Shown here piece by piece: positions 35,195 to 45,410 of a stretch of DNA of 64,000 nt. The notes below the pieces were generated by a model. The model did no database searches. It was not told where the DNA came from and saw only the letters and a list, made by a program, of their open reading frames with translations. Source of the DNA: Saccharothrix sp. S26 (lineage in GTDB: Bacteria > Actinomycetota > Actinomycetes > Mycobacteriales > Pseudonocardiaceae); the NCBI RefSeq assembly GCF_021390395.1, contig NZ_JAJUWT010000003.1, positions 1-64,000 on the forward strand, in the 5' to 3' direction. Numbering within the stretch: position 1 is the first letter of the stretch; the number at the start of each line of letters is the position of its first letter. Position numbers and translations under genes: made by a program.

Positions 35195-36823
35195 GTCGTC
35201 GGCGTCCACGATCCGGTACGCGTAGCCCTGCTCGGCCAGGAACCGCTGCCGGTGCGCCGCGTAGTCGGTGTCCAACGTGTCCCGCGACACGACCGAGTAG
35301 AAGTGCGCCTGCCGCCCGTCGCCCTTGGGCCGCAACAACCGACCCAGCCGCTGCGCCTCCTCCTGCCGCGACCCGAACGTGCCCGACACCTGCACGGCCA
35401 CCGACGCCTCGGGCAGGTCGATGGAGAAGTTCGCCACCTTCGACACCACCAACGTCCGCAGCTCGCCGTTGCGGAACCGGTCGAACAGGGCCTCGCGCTC
35501 CTTGTTCTTGGTCGACCCCTGGATGACCGGCGCGTCCAGCGCCTCGCCCAGCGACTCCAACTGGTCCAGGTACGCCCCGATGACCAACGTCGGCTCGTCG
35601 GGGTGCCGGTCCAGGATGGCCCGCACCACCGGCAGCTTCGTCCGGGCCGTGGAGCACAGCTTGTAGCGCTCCTCCGGCTCGGCCGTGGCGTACTCCAGCC
35701 GCTCGTTGTCGGTCAACGTCACCCGCACCTCGACGCACTCGGCGGGCGCGATCCAGCCCTGCGCCTCGATGTCGCGCCACGGCACGTCGTACCGCTTCGG
35801 CCCGATGAGCGAGAACACGTCGCCCTCCTGGCCGTCCTCGCGCACCAGCGTCGCGGTCAGCCCCAGCCGGCGGCGCGACTGGAGGTCGGCCGTCATCCGG
35901 AACACCGGCGCGGGCAGCAGGTGCACCTCGTCGTAGACGATCAGGCCCCAGTCCCGCGAGTCGAACAGCTCCAGGTGCTTGTACTCGCCCTTCGACTTGC
36001 GCGTGATCACCTGGTAGGTCGCGATGGTGACCGGCCGGATCTCCTTGCGCTCGCCGGAGTACTCGCCGATCTCGTCCTCGGTCAACGACGTGCGCGCGAC
36101 CAGCTCCCGCTTCCACTGCCGACCGGCCACGGTGTTGGTGACCAGGATCAACGTGGTCGCGCCCGCCTCGGCCATCGCGGCCGCGCCGACCAGCGTCTTG
36201 CCCGCGCCGCACGGCAGCACGACCACGCCCGAGCCGCCCGCCCAGAACGCCTGCGCGGCCCGCCGCTGGTAGTCGCGCAACTGCCAGCCGTCCTCGACCA
36301 GGTCGATCGGGTGGGCCTCGCCGTCGACGTACCCGGCCAGGTCCTCGGCCGGCCAGCCGATCTTGAGCAGCAGTTGCTTGAGCCGGCCGCGTTCGCTCGG
36401 GTGCACGACCACCGTGTCGTCGTCGACCCGCGCGCCGAGCATCGGCTTGACCTTCTTGTGCCGGAGCACCTCCTCCAGCACCGCGCGGTCCAGCGAGTTC
36501 AGCACCAGGCCGTGCGCGGGGTGGTTGGCGAGCTGGAGCCGGCCGAACCGGCCCATCGTGTCGACCACGTCCACCAGCAACGGCTGCGGCACGGGGTACC
36601 GGGAGTAGCGGACCAGCGCGTCGACCACCTGCTCGGCGTCGTGGCCCGCGGCACGCGCGTTCCACAGCGCCAGGGGTGTGATCCGGTAGGTGTGCACGTG
36701 CTCGGGGGCGCGTTCGAGCTCGGCGAACGGCGCGATGGCGGTGCGCGCGTCGTCCGACAGCGGGTGCTCGACTTCAAGCAGCAGGGTCTTGTCCGACTGG
36801 ACGATCAGCGGGCCGTCGGTCAC
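35162..36823 (-). CDS. XPB/ERCC3-type DNA repair helicase
   Basis: A 553-residue superfamily-2 helicase. An N-terminal XPB damage-recognition-like region (about 1-170) is followed by Walker A LPCGAGKT (about 208), the Walker B/DEAH-type motif IVYDEVHLLP (about 296), motif III LTATL (about 325) and motif VI QRLGRLLRPKG near 505. M. tuberculosis XPB is a 3'-5' helicase with nucleotide-excision-type context. GTG start with AGGAG upstream. The helicase-associated gene that is its neighbour in mycobacteria lies 10 kb away here. Confidence 0.93.
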   Translation of the reverse strand: MTDGPLIVQSDKTLLLEVEHPLSDDARTAIAPFAELERAPEHVHTYRITPLALWNARAAGHDAEQVVDALVRYSRYPVPQPLLVDVVDTMGRFGRLQLANHPAHGLVLNSLDRAVLEEVLRHKKVKPMLGARVDDDTVVVHPSERGRLKQLLLKIGWPAEDLAGYVDGEAHPIDLVEDGWQLRDYQRRAAQAFWAGGSGVVVLPCGAGKTLVGAAAMAEAGATTLILVTNTVAGRQWKRELVARTSLTEDEIGEYSGERKEIRPVTIATYQVITRKSKGEYKHLELFDSRDWGLIVYDEVHLLPAPVFRMTADLQSRRRLGLTATLVREDGQEGDVFSLIGPKRYDVPWRDIEAQGWIAPAECVEVRVTLTDNERLEYATAEPEERYKLCSTARTKLPVVRAILDRHPDEPTLVIGAYLDQLESLGEALDAPVIQGSTKNKEREALFDRFRNGELRTLVVSKVANFSIDLPEASVAVQVSGTFGSRQEEAQRLGRLLRPKGDGRQAHFYSVVSRDTLDTDYAAHRQRFLAEQGYAYRIVDADDLLGPKLPDVG

Positions 36824-37036
36824 GGGTGCGTGCTCCTGTCGCTTGGTGTCCTTCAAGTGTGCATACCGCGTGCAAGTCCGAAGCGGACAGTACGCGGACG
36901 GGCACTGAACGCTTACGGACTCGGTTCGATAAAGCCGCGTACGCCCGCGTGGCGCAGCCGATAGCGTCCCTGCGCCCCACCCGCGTGAACGCGCGCGGAC
37001 GCACAGGGGCCCTCCCGGATGAAAACGAAGGTCATC

Positions 37037-37684
37037 ATGAGCACGGACATGCCCCCGTCCGCCCCGCAGTACCAGAACGGTCCCCAGTACCAGGGCGCTC
37101 CGCAGCAGCCGATGGGCGCGGCCCCGCAGTACCACAACGCGCCGCAGCCCCAGCAGATTCCGCCTGCGCCGAAGAAGAAGGGCATCGTCGCGCGCATCCT
37201 GACCGCGATCATCGGCATCGTGGTGGCCGGCGTGGTGGTCTACGGCATCAACTACTTCACCAGCGACGCCGCCCAGACGAAGGCCGGTGACTGCGCCAGC
37301 CTGACCGGCACCAACACCAAGCCGGACTACAAGACCGTGGACTGCGGCTCGGCCGAGGCCAACTACACCGTCGGCAAGGTGCTGGGCTCCACCGCCGAGT
37401 CCTGCCCCGCCGAGTTCTACGACGAGTACACCGAGACCGCCCGCCGCGGCCCCGACTCGAAGCTGTGCCTGGTGCCGAACCTCGCCGAGGGCAAGTGCTA
37501 CGACATCGAGGGCAGCACCACGACCATGGGCTACCCGCCCGTCGACTGCGGCAAGTCCGGCGTGCACAAGCTGGTCAAGCTGGAGAAGGGCACGGCGGAC
37601 GAGACGCTGTGCACCGACAGCCTGCCCCTGGTCTACCCGGAGCCGAAGACGACGTTCTGCTTCGCGCCGACCGAGAACGCCTGA
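37037..37684 (+). CDS. LppU-type membrane protein, paralog 1
   Basis: A 215-residue protein with a Gln/Pro-rich N-terminus (QYQNGPQYQGAPQQP), one membrane segment (about residues 52-72, ARILTAIIGIVVAGVVVYGI) and an external domain of about 140 residues with a fixed Cys pattern: AGDCASL, VDCGSAEANY, SCPAEFY, KLCLVPNLAEGKCY, VDCGKSG, LVYPEPKTTFCF. This is the LppU/SCO3897 family, of unknown function. The ATG at 37037 has GAAGG upstream; another ATG six codons earlier is possible. First of four tandem paralogs. Confidence 0.82.
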   Translation: MSTDMPPSAPQYQNGPQYQGAPQQPMGAAPQYHNAPQPQQIPPAPKKKGIVARILTAIIGIVVAGVVVYGINYFTSDAAQTKAGDCASLTGTNTKPDYKTVDCGSAEANYTVGKVLGSTAESCPAEFYDEYTETARRGPDSKLCLVPNLAEGKCYDIEGSTTTMGYPPVDCGKSGVHKLVKLEKGTADETLCTDSLPLVYPEPKTTFCFAPTENA

Positions 37685-37784
37685 CCGACCCGGCGCGCGG
37701 GGCCGCGACCGGCTGATCCACCTCGCGGGGGCGCGTGGCGTTACCTTCTGTGGCGTCACGCGCACCCGTCCAGCGAGGATGATC

Positions 37785-38612
37785 ATGAGCAACGAGCCGA
37801 GTCGACCCGCCGACGACGCGCCGAACCCGGGCGCGGGCGATCCCGCCGCCCGTCCCGTCGTGCCGCCCGCCGACGCCGAGCGCATCGCGGCCTCGCAGGA
37901 CGCCGCCGCGTCGGCCTCGGCCCAGGAGAAGCCGCTGTCCACCCCCGCGTCGACCGGCCTGGGCTCCGGCGTCGGCGAACCCGACGCGACCCCCGAGCCG
38001 GGTGCCGGCGCGCGGGACGTCCCGGTGTCGGGCAACGAGCCCGTGACGCCCGCCGGGCCGACGGCCGTGCCCGGCGCGCGCCCGGCACCCGCCGCCGAGA
38101 CCGGCCGGACCGGTGGCGGCGGCCGGAAGGTGCTCATCGGCGTGCTGGTCGTGCTGCTGATCGGCCTCGTCGCCTACGGCGTGCGCTACCTGACCAGCGA
38201 CGCCGCCAACGCCGAGGTCGGCGACTGCGTCAGCGTGAGCGCCGAGAGCGACAACCGCGCCGACGTCGACACCCTCGACTGCTCGGCCGACCGGGCGTCG
38301 TACAAGGTGGGCAAGGTCCTCGACCAGGCCGACGCCACGTGCCCCGAGGACGGCCTCTACACCGAGATCGTCCCGACCAGCGGTGTCGGCGACGGCTACA
38401 AGCTGTGCCTGCTGCCGAACATGGCCGAGGGTTCCTGCTACAAGCCCGACGACGGCAGCGGGTTCGTCAAGACCGACTGCGTCGGCCCGGAGACGATCAA
38501 GGTGATCAAGGTCATGCAGGGCGTCGCCGACCTCGAAGCCTGCCCCGACGGCGCGGGCATGGCCTACCCCGAGCCTCCCGTCACCTACTGCCTGGCACCC
38601 GCCGAGATGTGA
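37785..38612 (+). CDS. LppU-type membrane protein, paralog 2
   Basis: A 275-residue protein. A long disordered Pro/Ala/Thr-rich N-terminal part (about 1-108) precedes one membrane segment (about 112-133) and the Cys-patterned domain (VGDCVSV, LDCSADRASYKVGKVL, TCPEDGLY, KLCLLPNMAEGSCYKP, TDCVGPE, AYPEPPVTYCLAPAEM). The ATG at 37785 has AGGA at good distance. Function unknown; the disordered part would be cytoplasmic if orientation is N-in. Confidence 0.82.
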   Translation: MSNEPSRPADDAPNPGAGDPAARPVVPPADAERIAASQDAAASASAQEKPLSTPASTGLGSGVGEPDATPEPGAGARDVPVSGNEPVTPAGPTAVPGARPAPAAETGRTGGGGRKVLIGVLVVLLIGLVAYGVRYLTSDAANAEVGDCVSVSAESDNRADVDTLDCSADRASYKVGKVLDQADATCPEDGLYTEIVPTSGVGDGYKLCLLPNMAEGSCYKPDDGSGFVKTDCVGPETIKVIKVMQGVADLEACPDGAGMAYPEPPVTYCLAPAEM

Positions 38613-38688
38613 CGTCCGCCGCAGCACGGGCGCCACGGGCGGGTGAAACCGCTCAACCCGGCGTGCGGCCGTGCCGATGCCCTGTTCC

Positions 38689-39156
38689 ATGCGGAAGATC
38701 GGGTTGGGCGTCGGCGCGGTCGCGGTCGTGGTGGCGGGCGCGTTCGCGGTGACGCTGCTCGGCACCGGTCCGTCCGGTCCCGAGCAGGGTGGGTGCGCGC
38801 ACATCGAGCGCGTCGAGGAAGGTGCCGCGTACCGGGCGCTGGACTGCGCGGCCGACGACGCCAACGTGCGCGTGGCCAAGGTCGTGGACGACGCCTCGCA
38901 GTGCCCCACGGGCGGTGCGCCGTACACCGTCTTCCACCGCACGACCACGTTGTGCCTGATGCCGAACTTCGTGCAGGGCGCGTGCTACCAGGGCGACCGC
39001 GCGGTGGGGATGCGCAAGGTGGACTGCGCCACGGCCCGGGCGATCCGGGTGGCTAGCGTCGCCCGTGAGCCGGTGGAGTGCGCGAACGGCCAAAAGTTGA
39101 CCTACCCCGAGCCCGCCGTCACGTTCTGCCTGGTCCGCGCGTCGGAGATGCGCTGA
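38689..39156 (+). CDS. LppU-type membrane protein, paralog 3 (short)
   Basis: A 155-residue protein (161 if the GTG at 38671 is used). It lacks the disordered N-terminus of its neighbours: a membrane anchor starts at residue 4 (IGLGVGAVAVVVAGAFAVTLL), followed by the same external domain (GGCAHIERV, LDCAADDANVRVAKVV, QCPTGGAPY, TLCLMPNFVQGACY, VDCATARA, LTYPEPAVTFCLVRASEMR). No ribosome site is obvious for any start. Confidence 0.78.
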   Translation: MRKIGLGVGAVAVVVAGAFAVTLLGTGPSGPEQGGCAHIERVEEGAAYRALDCAADDANVRVAKVVDDASQCPTGGAPYTVFHRTTTLCLMPNFVQGACYQGDRAVGMRKVDCATARAIRVASVAREPVECANGQKLTYPEPAVTFCLVRASEMR

Positions 39157-39222
39157 AACCGGTGCGCCCGCCGGGCGCACGGGGGTACGTTCCGCTCGCC
39201 GAAATGTCGAGAGGAACGCCAG

Positions 39223-40137
39223 GTGACCACGCCTCCCCACCAGCCACCCCACGGCTTCCCGCCACCCCAGCAGCCCGGCTGGGGCCCACCGTCGTCGCCG
39301 CAGGGCTTCCCGGCCCAGGACGGCGGCCACCAACCGCCGCCCGGCCACCAGGGCCAACCGCCCCAGTACCCGGACCAGGCGGGCCACCCGCAGCCGCCGC
39401 ACGGCCAAGCCCAGTACCCCGGCGGCACCCAGTACCCGGGTCAGGCCGGCTACCCGAATCAGGCCGGCTACCCGGGTCAGCCCCCGTACCCCGGCGATCC
39501 CACCCAGGCGGGTTACCCCGGCCAGGCCCAGTTCCCCGGCCAGCCCGGCGCGCAGGGGTACCCGGGGCAGCCCGGCCAGTTCGCCCCACCCGGTTACCCC
39601 CAGCAGTTCCCGCCCCCGCCCGCCAAGGGCACGTCCCGCGGTGCGAAAGCACTGGTCGCGGTGGTGGCGTTGGGGATCGTGGGCATCGTGGTCGCGGGCG
39701 TCATCGCCGGCATCACCGGGCCGTCGGGCGCGGAGGCGGGTGACTGCATCAAGGTGGTCTCGGCCAGCGTGAACGACGCCGACGTGGAGAAGATCGACTG
39801 CTCGTCGCCGGAAGCGGCCTTCAAGGTGGCCGCCAACCTCGACAGCAGCACCGACGCCTGCCCGGACGGCGACTACGCCGAGTACTCCGACAGCGGCGGC
39901 CGGCGCAGCGACGGCTTCAAGCTGTGCCTGATGCTCAACGCCGCCGAGGGCGAGTGCTTCAAGCAGGAGGGCTCGATTGTCGCGGCCAAAACCACCAAGG
40001 TGACCTGCGATTCGAGCGCGACCTACAAGGTGGCCAAGGTCATCGCGGGCCGGGCGGACGAGAACGAGTGCGAGAGCGGCGAGACCGTGTCCGTTTACTC
40101 ACAGCCCGCAACCACGATCTGCTTGACGGAAGCCTGA
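39223..40137 (+). CDS. LppU-type membrane protein, paralog 4 (PQYPG-repeat N-terminus)
   Basis: A 304-residue protein whose first 135 residues are Pro/Gly/Gln/Tyr repeats of the form QAGYPGQ, likely disordered and cytoplasmic. A membrane segment (about 146-166) and the Cys-patterned domain follow ([67 protein letters not shown]). GTG start with GAGAGGAA upstream. Last of the tandem set; a strong terminator follows. Confidence 0.82.
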   Translation: MTTPPHQPPHGFPPPQQPGWGPPSSPQGFPAQDGGHQPPPGHQGQPPQYPDQAGHPQPPHGQAQYPGGTQYPGQAGYPNQAGYPGQPPYPGDPTQAGYPGQAQFPGQPGAQGYPGQPGQFAPPGYPQQFPPPPAKGTSRGAKALVAVVALGIVGIVVAGVIAGITGPSGAEAGDCIKVVSASVNDADVEKIDCSSPEAAFKVAANLDSSTDACPDGDYAEYSDSGGRRSDGFKLCLMLNAAEGECFKQEGSIVAAKTTKVTCDSSATYKVAKVIAGRADENECESGETVSVYSQPATTICLTEA

Positions 40138-40210
40138 ACGCATCCGGCGACCACCGGACGTCACGCGCTCGTCGCCGGATCGAGTTCCAACCGAGCCGGA
40201 AATCGAAAAA

Positions 40211-40245
40211 ATAGGGGGCCTTCCCGCAATGGGAAGGCCCCCTAT
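40211..40245. terminator. bidirectional terminator
   Basis: A 15-bp perfect stem (atagggggccttccc with gggaaggccccctat) and a 5-base loop between two convergent genes. The run of A before it on the plus strand gives a T-run for the minus-strand substrate-binding gene, so it should stop both transcripts. Confidence 0.92.
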
Positions 40246-40270
40246 CGCACGCGTTCTCGCTAACAGTGAG

Positions 40271-41248
40271 TCAGTTCGTGGTTCCAGGCGGCAACAACCC
40301 GCCGACGTCCAACCGCTCCGGCAGCACCTCTTCGGTGTCCATCATGTCGGCGACCCGCTGCAACCGGACGGGGTTGAGCGACAGCGGGAACGTGCCCACC
40401 GACACCAGCGCCGCGGTCCGCTGGTCCACGTCCATGTAGCCGGTCAGCGCGTTCTGCACCGACAGCTTGTCGTTGGACGCCGCCTCCTGCGCGTCCCGCA
40501 GGACCTGCCGGAACAGCGCCAGCGTGCGCGGGTTGGCGTCGGCGAACTTCTTGCTCGACGCGTACCCCGACATGGGGAAGTCCTTGGTCGGGCCCACGGC
40601 GGTGTCGGTCAGGATGCGCGCGCCGGCCCCGGCCTGGGCCTGCGTGATGTAGGGCTCGGTCATCCACGCCGCGTCGACCTGCTTGGCCTCCATGGCGGTC
40701 ACCATCTGGTCGAACGGCATCTCCGACGGCCTGATCCGCTGCTTCTCCACGCCCGCCGTCTTGAGCACGGCCTTCGTGGTCAGCGCGCCGACGTCACCGG
40801 TCGACGGCACGGCGATGCGCGGGCTGGACAGCTTGCCCGGGCTGTCGTAGTTCGGGTCGAGCGTGACCAGGGCCATCGTGTTCGTGCCCGCCTGGTAGGC
40901 CTCGCCCTGGAGCTGGAGCTGGGTGCCGCCGGCGAAGCTGCGGAACAGCGTGACGTGCGTCGCCCAGGTGATGTCCAGCGTGGTGTCGAGCTGCTTGATG
41001 CCCTCGTCCTCGCTGTTGAGCGGCACGAGCTGCACCTGGAGCCCGGCCTTCTCGAACAGCTTGTTGTTGTACGCCAGGCGCAGTGGTGCCACGTCCACGA
41101 CGGGCAGCACACCGATGCGCAACGTGCTGCGTTCCACGTCGGGGCGGTCGTTCCCGTCGGTGCCGGGGATCAGGCCGCACGCCGTCAAGGTGGCGGCACA
41201 CGCGAACAACGCTGCCGCACGTCGCAGAACACGCGCTGGGGTAGGCAT
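40271..41248 (-). CDS. NMT1/SsuA-type ABC substrate-binding lipoprotein, orphan
   Basis: A 325-residue periplasmic-type binding lipoprotein. Signal peptide with lipobox LTAC (Cys near residue 24), then a solute-binding domain of the NMT1/THI5/SsuA family (TLRIGVLPVVDVAPLRLAYNNKLFEKAGLQVQLV; WATHVTLFRSFAGGTQLQL). Relatives bind aliphatic sulfonates, nitrate, taurine or thiamine precursors; the ligand cannot be told from sequence. No permease or ATPase gene is adjacent. GAGAGGTG precedes the ATG. Confidence 0.87.
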   Translation of the reverse strand: MPTPARVLRRAAALFACAATLTACGLIPGTDGNDRPDVERSTLRIGVLPVVDVAPLRLAYNNKLFEKAGLQVQLVPLNSEDEGIKQLDTTLDITWATHVTLFRSFAGGTQLQLQGEAYQAGTNTMALVTLDPNYDSPGKLSSPRIAVPSTGDVGALTTKAVLKTAGVEKQRIRPSEMPFDQMVTAMEAKQVDAAWMTEPYITQAQAGAGARILTDTAVGPTKDFPMSGYASSKKFADANPRTLALFRQVLRDAQEAASNDKLSVQNALTGYMDVDQRTAALVSVGTFPLSLNPVRLQRVADMMDTEEVLPERLDVGGLLPPGTTN

Positions 41249-41589
41249 GGCACCTCTCGCCGGGATGACCTCTACAGGCGGGTCTTTTTGATCAACGAAA
41301 TTCTCGACGCACTTGTCGATGCCCGGGATGGTAACCACCCAGAGGTATGAAACGACAGCCCTGCTCCGATACGGTGAGTGCTTCCGGAGTCTTCCCCGGG
41401 GCTGGGCATGAGCACTACGCTCCCCGCCTGGTGGCACAGGTCGTAGCAGACCGTCGTGTCCCGAGCGCGGAGCGCGGTGACTAGCCGGCACCACCGCTCC
41501 TGTGCTGCAATTCGGCCCGATTTCGTGTCCATGCTTCGGTCCGCGGGGGAGAGGCCGGGGAACACTGCTGCCGGAAGAGGAAGCCCAGG
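41249..41589. promoter_or_regulatory. divergent promoter region, binding-protein gene and conservon
   Basis: 341 bp without a gene between the substrate-binding gene (minus) and the conservon (plus). It should hold both promoters. I see no clear operator, riboswitch or repeat; short partial frames lack family content. Confidence 0.4.
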
Positions 41590-44500
41590 GTGGCCCGTCG
41601 AGAGAGAGGTCCCAGCCAGTCAGGCGTGGGGATTCCACCGCGCTCCGAAAGGCCCGGAACGGGTGACGGACTGGCTGCGCTGAGTGATGGAACTGTGACC
41701 GAGTCAACGGGTGCCGGGACGAAGGCTGGTTCGACCGCGACCGGGCGGGGCCAGTCGGCCCGCACGGCCGCCTGGCGGCTGCGCAACTGGCGGCTGCCGA
41801 CCAAGCTGACCGCCGTGCTGCTGATCCCCACCATCGCCGCGGTGGCCCTCGGCGGACTGCGGGTCAACTCCGACCTCGCCAACGCCGCCGAGCTGAACCG
41901 GCTGGCGAACCAGATCCAGCTCGAGTCGGCCGTCGCCGACCTGGTGCAGCAGTTGCAGCGCGAGCGGGACCTGAGCGCGAGCCACGTCGCGTCCGGCCGC
42001 GAGCTCGACCGCGTCGTGCTCGACCGCCAGCTGCGCCGCGTCGAGGACACCGTGCAGGCGCTCAACGCCAAGATCGCGGACCTCAGCGCCGACCTCGACG
42101 ACGACGTGGTCACCCGGTTCCGCCGGGCGTCCAGCCAGCTCGACCGGCTCAACAGCCTGCGCAACGCCGTCCGCGAGACGAAGTACCCCTCCGACGCCGT
42201 GCTGCGCACCTACTCCGAGTCGGTGGAGAGCCTGCTCGACCTCGGTGAGCAGGCCATCGCGGGCATCAACGAGCCCGAGCTGGTGCGGCTGCACCTGGCC
42301 ACCAACGCGATCGCCCGCATCAAGGAGCAGGAGTCGCGCAAGCGCGGCATCATGCTCGACGTCTTCCAGCGCGGCGGCTTCGGCCCCGGCCAGGAACGGC
42401 AGTTGCTGGCCGCCAACGCCGAGCTCGACGCGGCGCGCAACGACTTCCGCAAGTCCGCGACCCCCGACCAGGCCAAGATCTACGACGACACCGTCACCGG
42501 CCTGATCGTCGACACCGCGAACGACATGCAGGAGACGGCGCTGAACCTGGCCGCGGCCAGGCAGCCCATGACGTCGCTGCGCCCGGAGAAGTGGGACATC
42601 GCGTCCACGCTGACGGTGAACCTCACCCGTGACGTGGAGAACCTGCTGCTGGAGCAGTTGCAGAACCGGACCGACGAGCTGACCGGCGAGGCCCGCGGCG
42701 CGGCGTTCCGCGACTCCGGCATCGTGCTGGGCGCGTTGCTGCTGGCCCTGGTCATGGCGCTGTTCGTGGCCCGCTCGATCCTCAACCCGCTGCGCACGCT
42801 GCGCCGCACCGCGCTGGAGGTCGCCGACCACGGCCTGCCCGAGGCGGTCGGCCGGATCCTCGCCGACCCGAACCCGCAGGAAGCGGCGAAGACGGCCATC
42901 GCGCCGGTGCCGATCACCACCCGCGAAGAGGTCGGCCAGGTGGCGCGGGCGTTCGACGCGGTGCACGGCGAGGCGGTGCGGCTGGCCGCCGAGCAGGCCC
43001 TGCTGCGCGACAACGTCAACTCGATGTTCGTCAACCTGTCCCGCCGCTCGCAGGCCCTGGTCGAGCGCCAGTTGAACCTGATCGACCGGCTGGAGCAGGA
43101 CGAGCAGGACCCCGACCAGCTCGCCAGCCTGTTCGAGCTGGACCACCTCGCCACCCGCATGCGGCGCAACAGCGAGAACCTGCTGGTCCTGTCCGGCACG
43201 GACCTGTCGCGGCGGCTGACCCGACCGGTGCCGGCGGCCGAGGTGCTCGGCGCCGCGGTGTCCGAGGTCGAGCAGTACGCCCGCGTGCAGGTCGGCCAGA
43301 CCCCGGAGCTCACCGTCCAGGGCCGCGCGGTCAACGACCTCGTGCACCTGATCGCGGAGCTGCTGGACAACGCCACCGCGTTCTCCGACCCGGTGACCAA
43401 GGTCACCGTGCGCACCGCCCGCACCCGCAAGGGCGAGCTGGCGATCGAGATCCAGGACCGCGGCGTGGGCATGGGCGAGCAGGAGCTCGCCGACGCCAAC
43501 CAGCGCCTGGCCGACCCGCCGGACGTGGACGTCGCGGTGTCCCGCCGCATGGGCCTGTACGTGGTCGCGCGGCTGGCCAAGCGGCACGACATCAAGGTGC
43601 GGCTGCGGTCCAACGAGGACATCGAGGGCGGCACCACCGCGCTCGTGCTCGTGCCGGACACGCTGGTCGCCTCGCCCGGCTCGATGGGCTCCCCGGTGGG
43701 CGCGGAGCCCGCGTCGGTGTTCGGCGAGCCCGGTGGCTTCGGCGACTCGGCGTTCGGGTCGACGGCGCAGCGCGCGTCCGGCATCGCCGGCGCGTTCGGC
43801 ACCGGCACGATGTCCCGCCTGGACGAGGACACCAGCTTCCCGAGCATGCCGCGCATCGAGGACGAGCCGGCGTTCCCGGTGAGCTTCGTGCAGGGCACGG
43901 GCGAGCAGGACGCGGCCCGCGTGCCCGCCTTCGGCGAGGTGCCGACGTTCGGGCAGGCGCCCGCGGAGACGCCCGCCGAGGTGTCGCAGCCGTGGCTCGC
44001 CGGCGCGGAGGAGCGCGACGTCGACCGCGAGCCCGAGGGCTCGTTCGGCGAGCCGACGCTGTTCACCGCCTACGAGGACCGCACCGAGCACGACACCGAT
44101 CACGGTCACGGCTTCGAGACGACCCAGTTCGCACCGGTCGACAGCGGCTTCCTGATCGACCCGGAGCCCGAACCGGAGCCGCAGGCCGCGCCGCCGGCCA
44201 GGGAGGTCGAGCACGACTTGGACGCCCCGACCGAGCGGCTGCCGATCTACGAGGCGGTCCTCTCGCAGTGGTTCCAGGCCGTGGGCAGCGAGACGTCCGC
44301 GGCGACCGCCCAGGCGGTGCCGCCCGCACCCGCCGAGCCGGGCCTGCCGACCCGCAAGCCGCGCCCGGTCCCGCCGGTCGCGCCCACCACGTCCGACGAC
44401 CCGCTGCCGCAGCGCGGTCTGCTCGACTCGGGCCAGAACGCCGTGCCGCGGCGCGAGGCGGACGCCGATTCGCTGCCCCAGCGGGGCGAGGCGACGTCCG

Positions 44501-44964
44501 GTCGCGCCGAGGGCACTAGTCTGACCGAGGGCGGGCTGCCCAAGCGGCAGCCCGGTTCGCCCACCAACCTGCCCAAGCGCGCCGCGGAGGTGTCCCGCGT
44601 GACCGAGCCCGAACCGGTCGCCGAACCCGAGCCGGCCGCGCTCGCCGCCGAGTCGGTGTGGGAGTCCCCCGCCGACGAGGGTTGGCAGGCGGCACAGGCC
44701 TTGCTGAACAAGGCACCAGAGACCACGACACAGGCGGGGTTGCCCAAGCGGGTGCCCAAGGCTCAGCTTGTGCCGGGATCAGCCGCACCGAAGCAGACGG
44801 CCTCGGAGCGGCAACCGCAGCGGCCCCCGCTGCCACCACGATCGGCTGACGCGATCCGTGGACGCATGTCGAGTCTTCAGCAGGGCGTCCGTCGAGGGCG
44901 ACACGCTTTGATCGACGCTTACGCTGGTGACATGTCGAGCCGGCAAGACGAGGAGCAGGAGTGA
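41590..44964 (+). CDS. cvnA: conservon sensor kinase-like protein CvnA (NIT domain)
   Basis: A 1124-residue membrane protein. It has two membrane segments (about residues 72-92 and 378-398) flanking an external nitrate/nitrite-sensing NIT-type domain, then a HAMP-like linker and a HATPase_c domain (about 520-690; N box [13 protein letters not shown] box [22 protein letters not shown]). A long disordered acidic/Pro-rich tail of about 430 residues has repeated LPxR motifs (GLPTRKP, PLPQRGL, GLPKRQP). A classic phosphoacceptor His is not obvious, as in other CvnA proteins. Stop overlaps cvnB (GTGA). GTG start is the best-placed of several. Confidence 0.9.
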   Translation: MARRERGPSQSGVGIPPRSERPGTGDGLAALSDGTVTESTGAGTKAGSTATGRGQSARTAAWRLRNWRLPTKLTAVLLIPTIAAVALGGLRVNSDLANAAELNRLANQIQLESAVADLVQQLQRERDLSASHVASGRELDRVVLDRQLRRVEDTVQALNAKIADLSADLDDDVVTRFRRASSQLDRLNSLRNAVRETKYPSDAVLRTYSESVESLLDLGEQAIAGINEPELVRLHLATNAIARIKEQESRKRGIMLDVFQRGGFGPGQERQLLAANAELDAARNDFRKSATPDQAKIYDDTVTGLIVDTANDMQETALNLAAARQPMTSLRPEKWDIASTLTVNLTRDVENLLLEQLQNRTDELTGEARGAAFRDSGIVLGALLLALVMALFVARSILNPLRTLRRTALEVADHGLPEAVGRILADPNPQEAAKTAIAPVPITTREEVGQVARAFDAVHGEAVRLAAEQALLRDNVNSMFVNLSRRSQALVERQLNLIDRLEQDEQDPDQLASLFELDHLATRMRRNSENLLVLSGTDLSRRLTRPVPAAEVLGAAVSEVEQYARVQVGQTPELTVQGRAVNDLVHLIAELLDNATAFSDPVTKVTVRTARTRKGELAIEIQDRGVGMGEQELADANQRLADPPDVDVAVSRRMGLYVVARLAKRHDIKVRLRSNEDIEGGTTALVLVPDTLVASPGSMGSPVGAEPASVFGEPGGFGDSAFGSTAQRASGIAGAFGTGTMSRLDEDTSFPSMPRIEDEPAFPVSFVQGTGEQDAARVPAFGEVPTFGQAPAETPAEVSQPWLAGAEERDVDREPEGSFGEPTLFTAYEDRTEHDTDHGHGFETTQFAPVDSGFLIDPEPEPEPQAAPPAREVEHDLDAPTERLPIYEAVLSQWFQAVGSETSAATAQAVPPAPAEPGLPTRKPRPVPPVAPTTSDDPLPQRGLLDSGQNAVPRREADADSLPQRGEATSGRAEGTSLTEGGLPKRQPGSPTNLPKRAAEVSRVTEPEPVAEPEPAALAAESVWESPADEGWQAAQALLNKAPETTTQAGLPKRVPKAQLVPGSAAPKQTASERQPQRPPLPPRSADAIRGRMSSLQQGVRRGRHALIDAYAGDMSSRQDEEQE

Positions 44965-45380
44965 CGACCGCAGCTCAGCCAGGCAGCTTTGGTTGGCTTA
45001 TCACCGACTTCGTGCGCCGGGTTCCCGGTGTGGCACATTCCGTGGTCGTGTCGGCGGACGGGCTGTTGCTCGCCGGCTCGCAGGGCCTGCCCCGCGACCG
45101 CGCCGAACAGCTGTCCGCCGTGGCATCCGGCCTCGTCAGCCTCACGGCGGGCGCGGCGCGGTGCTTCGAGGCGGGCACGGTCAACCAGACCGTGGTCGAG
45201 ATGGAACGGGGCTACCTGTTCCTGATGTCGATCAGCGACGGCTCGTGCCTCGCCGTGCTCGCCGCCCCGAACTGCGACATCGGCCTCGTCGCGTACGAGA
45301 TGACGTTGCTGGTCGAGCGCGTGGGCCAACAGCTCACCCCGGAGCTGCGCGCGCAGCTCCAGGGCGTGGTTCGGCGGTAG
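44961..45380 (+). CDS. cvnB: conservon roadblock/LC7 protein CvnB
   Basis: A 139-residue roadblock/LC7 domain protein ([34 protein letters not shown] at the start). In conservons it associates with the membrane kinase-like protein and acts with the GTPase CvnD, probably as a MglB-like partner. GTG overlaps the cvnA stop. Confidence 0.93.
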   Translation: MTTAAQPGSFGWLITDFVRRVPGVAHSVVVSADGLLLAGSQGLPRDRAEQLSAVASGLVSLTAGAARCFEAGTVNQTVVEMERGYLFLMSISDGSCLAVLAAPNCDIGLVAYEMTLLVERVGQQLTPELRAQLQGVVRR

Positions 45381-45410
45381 ATCCTCATGAGATCGTGGGG
45401 GTGAAGGTAA

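Noticed and set aside
41704..44214. An 836-codon minus-strand frame opposite cvnA
   Set aside because: Mirror of the codon bias of cvnA; no recognisable domain.
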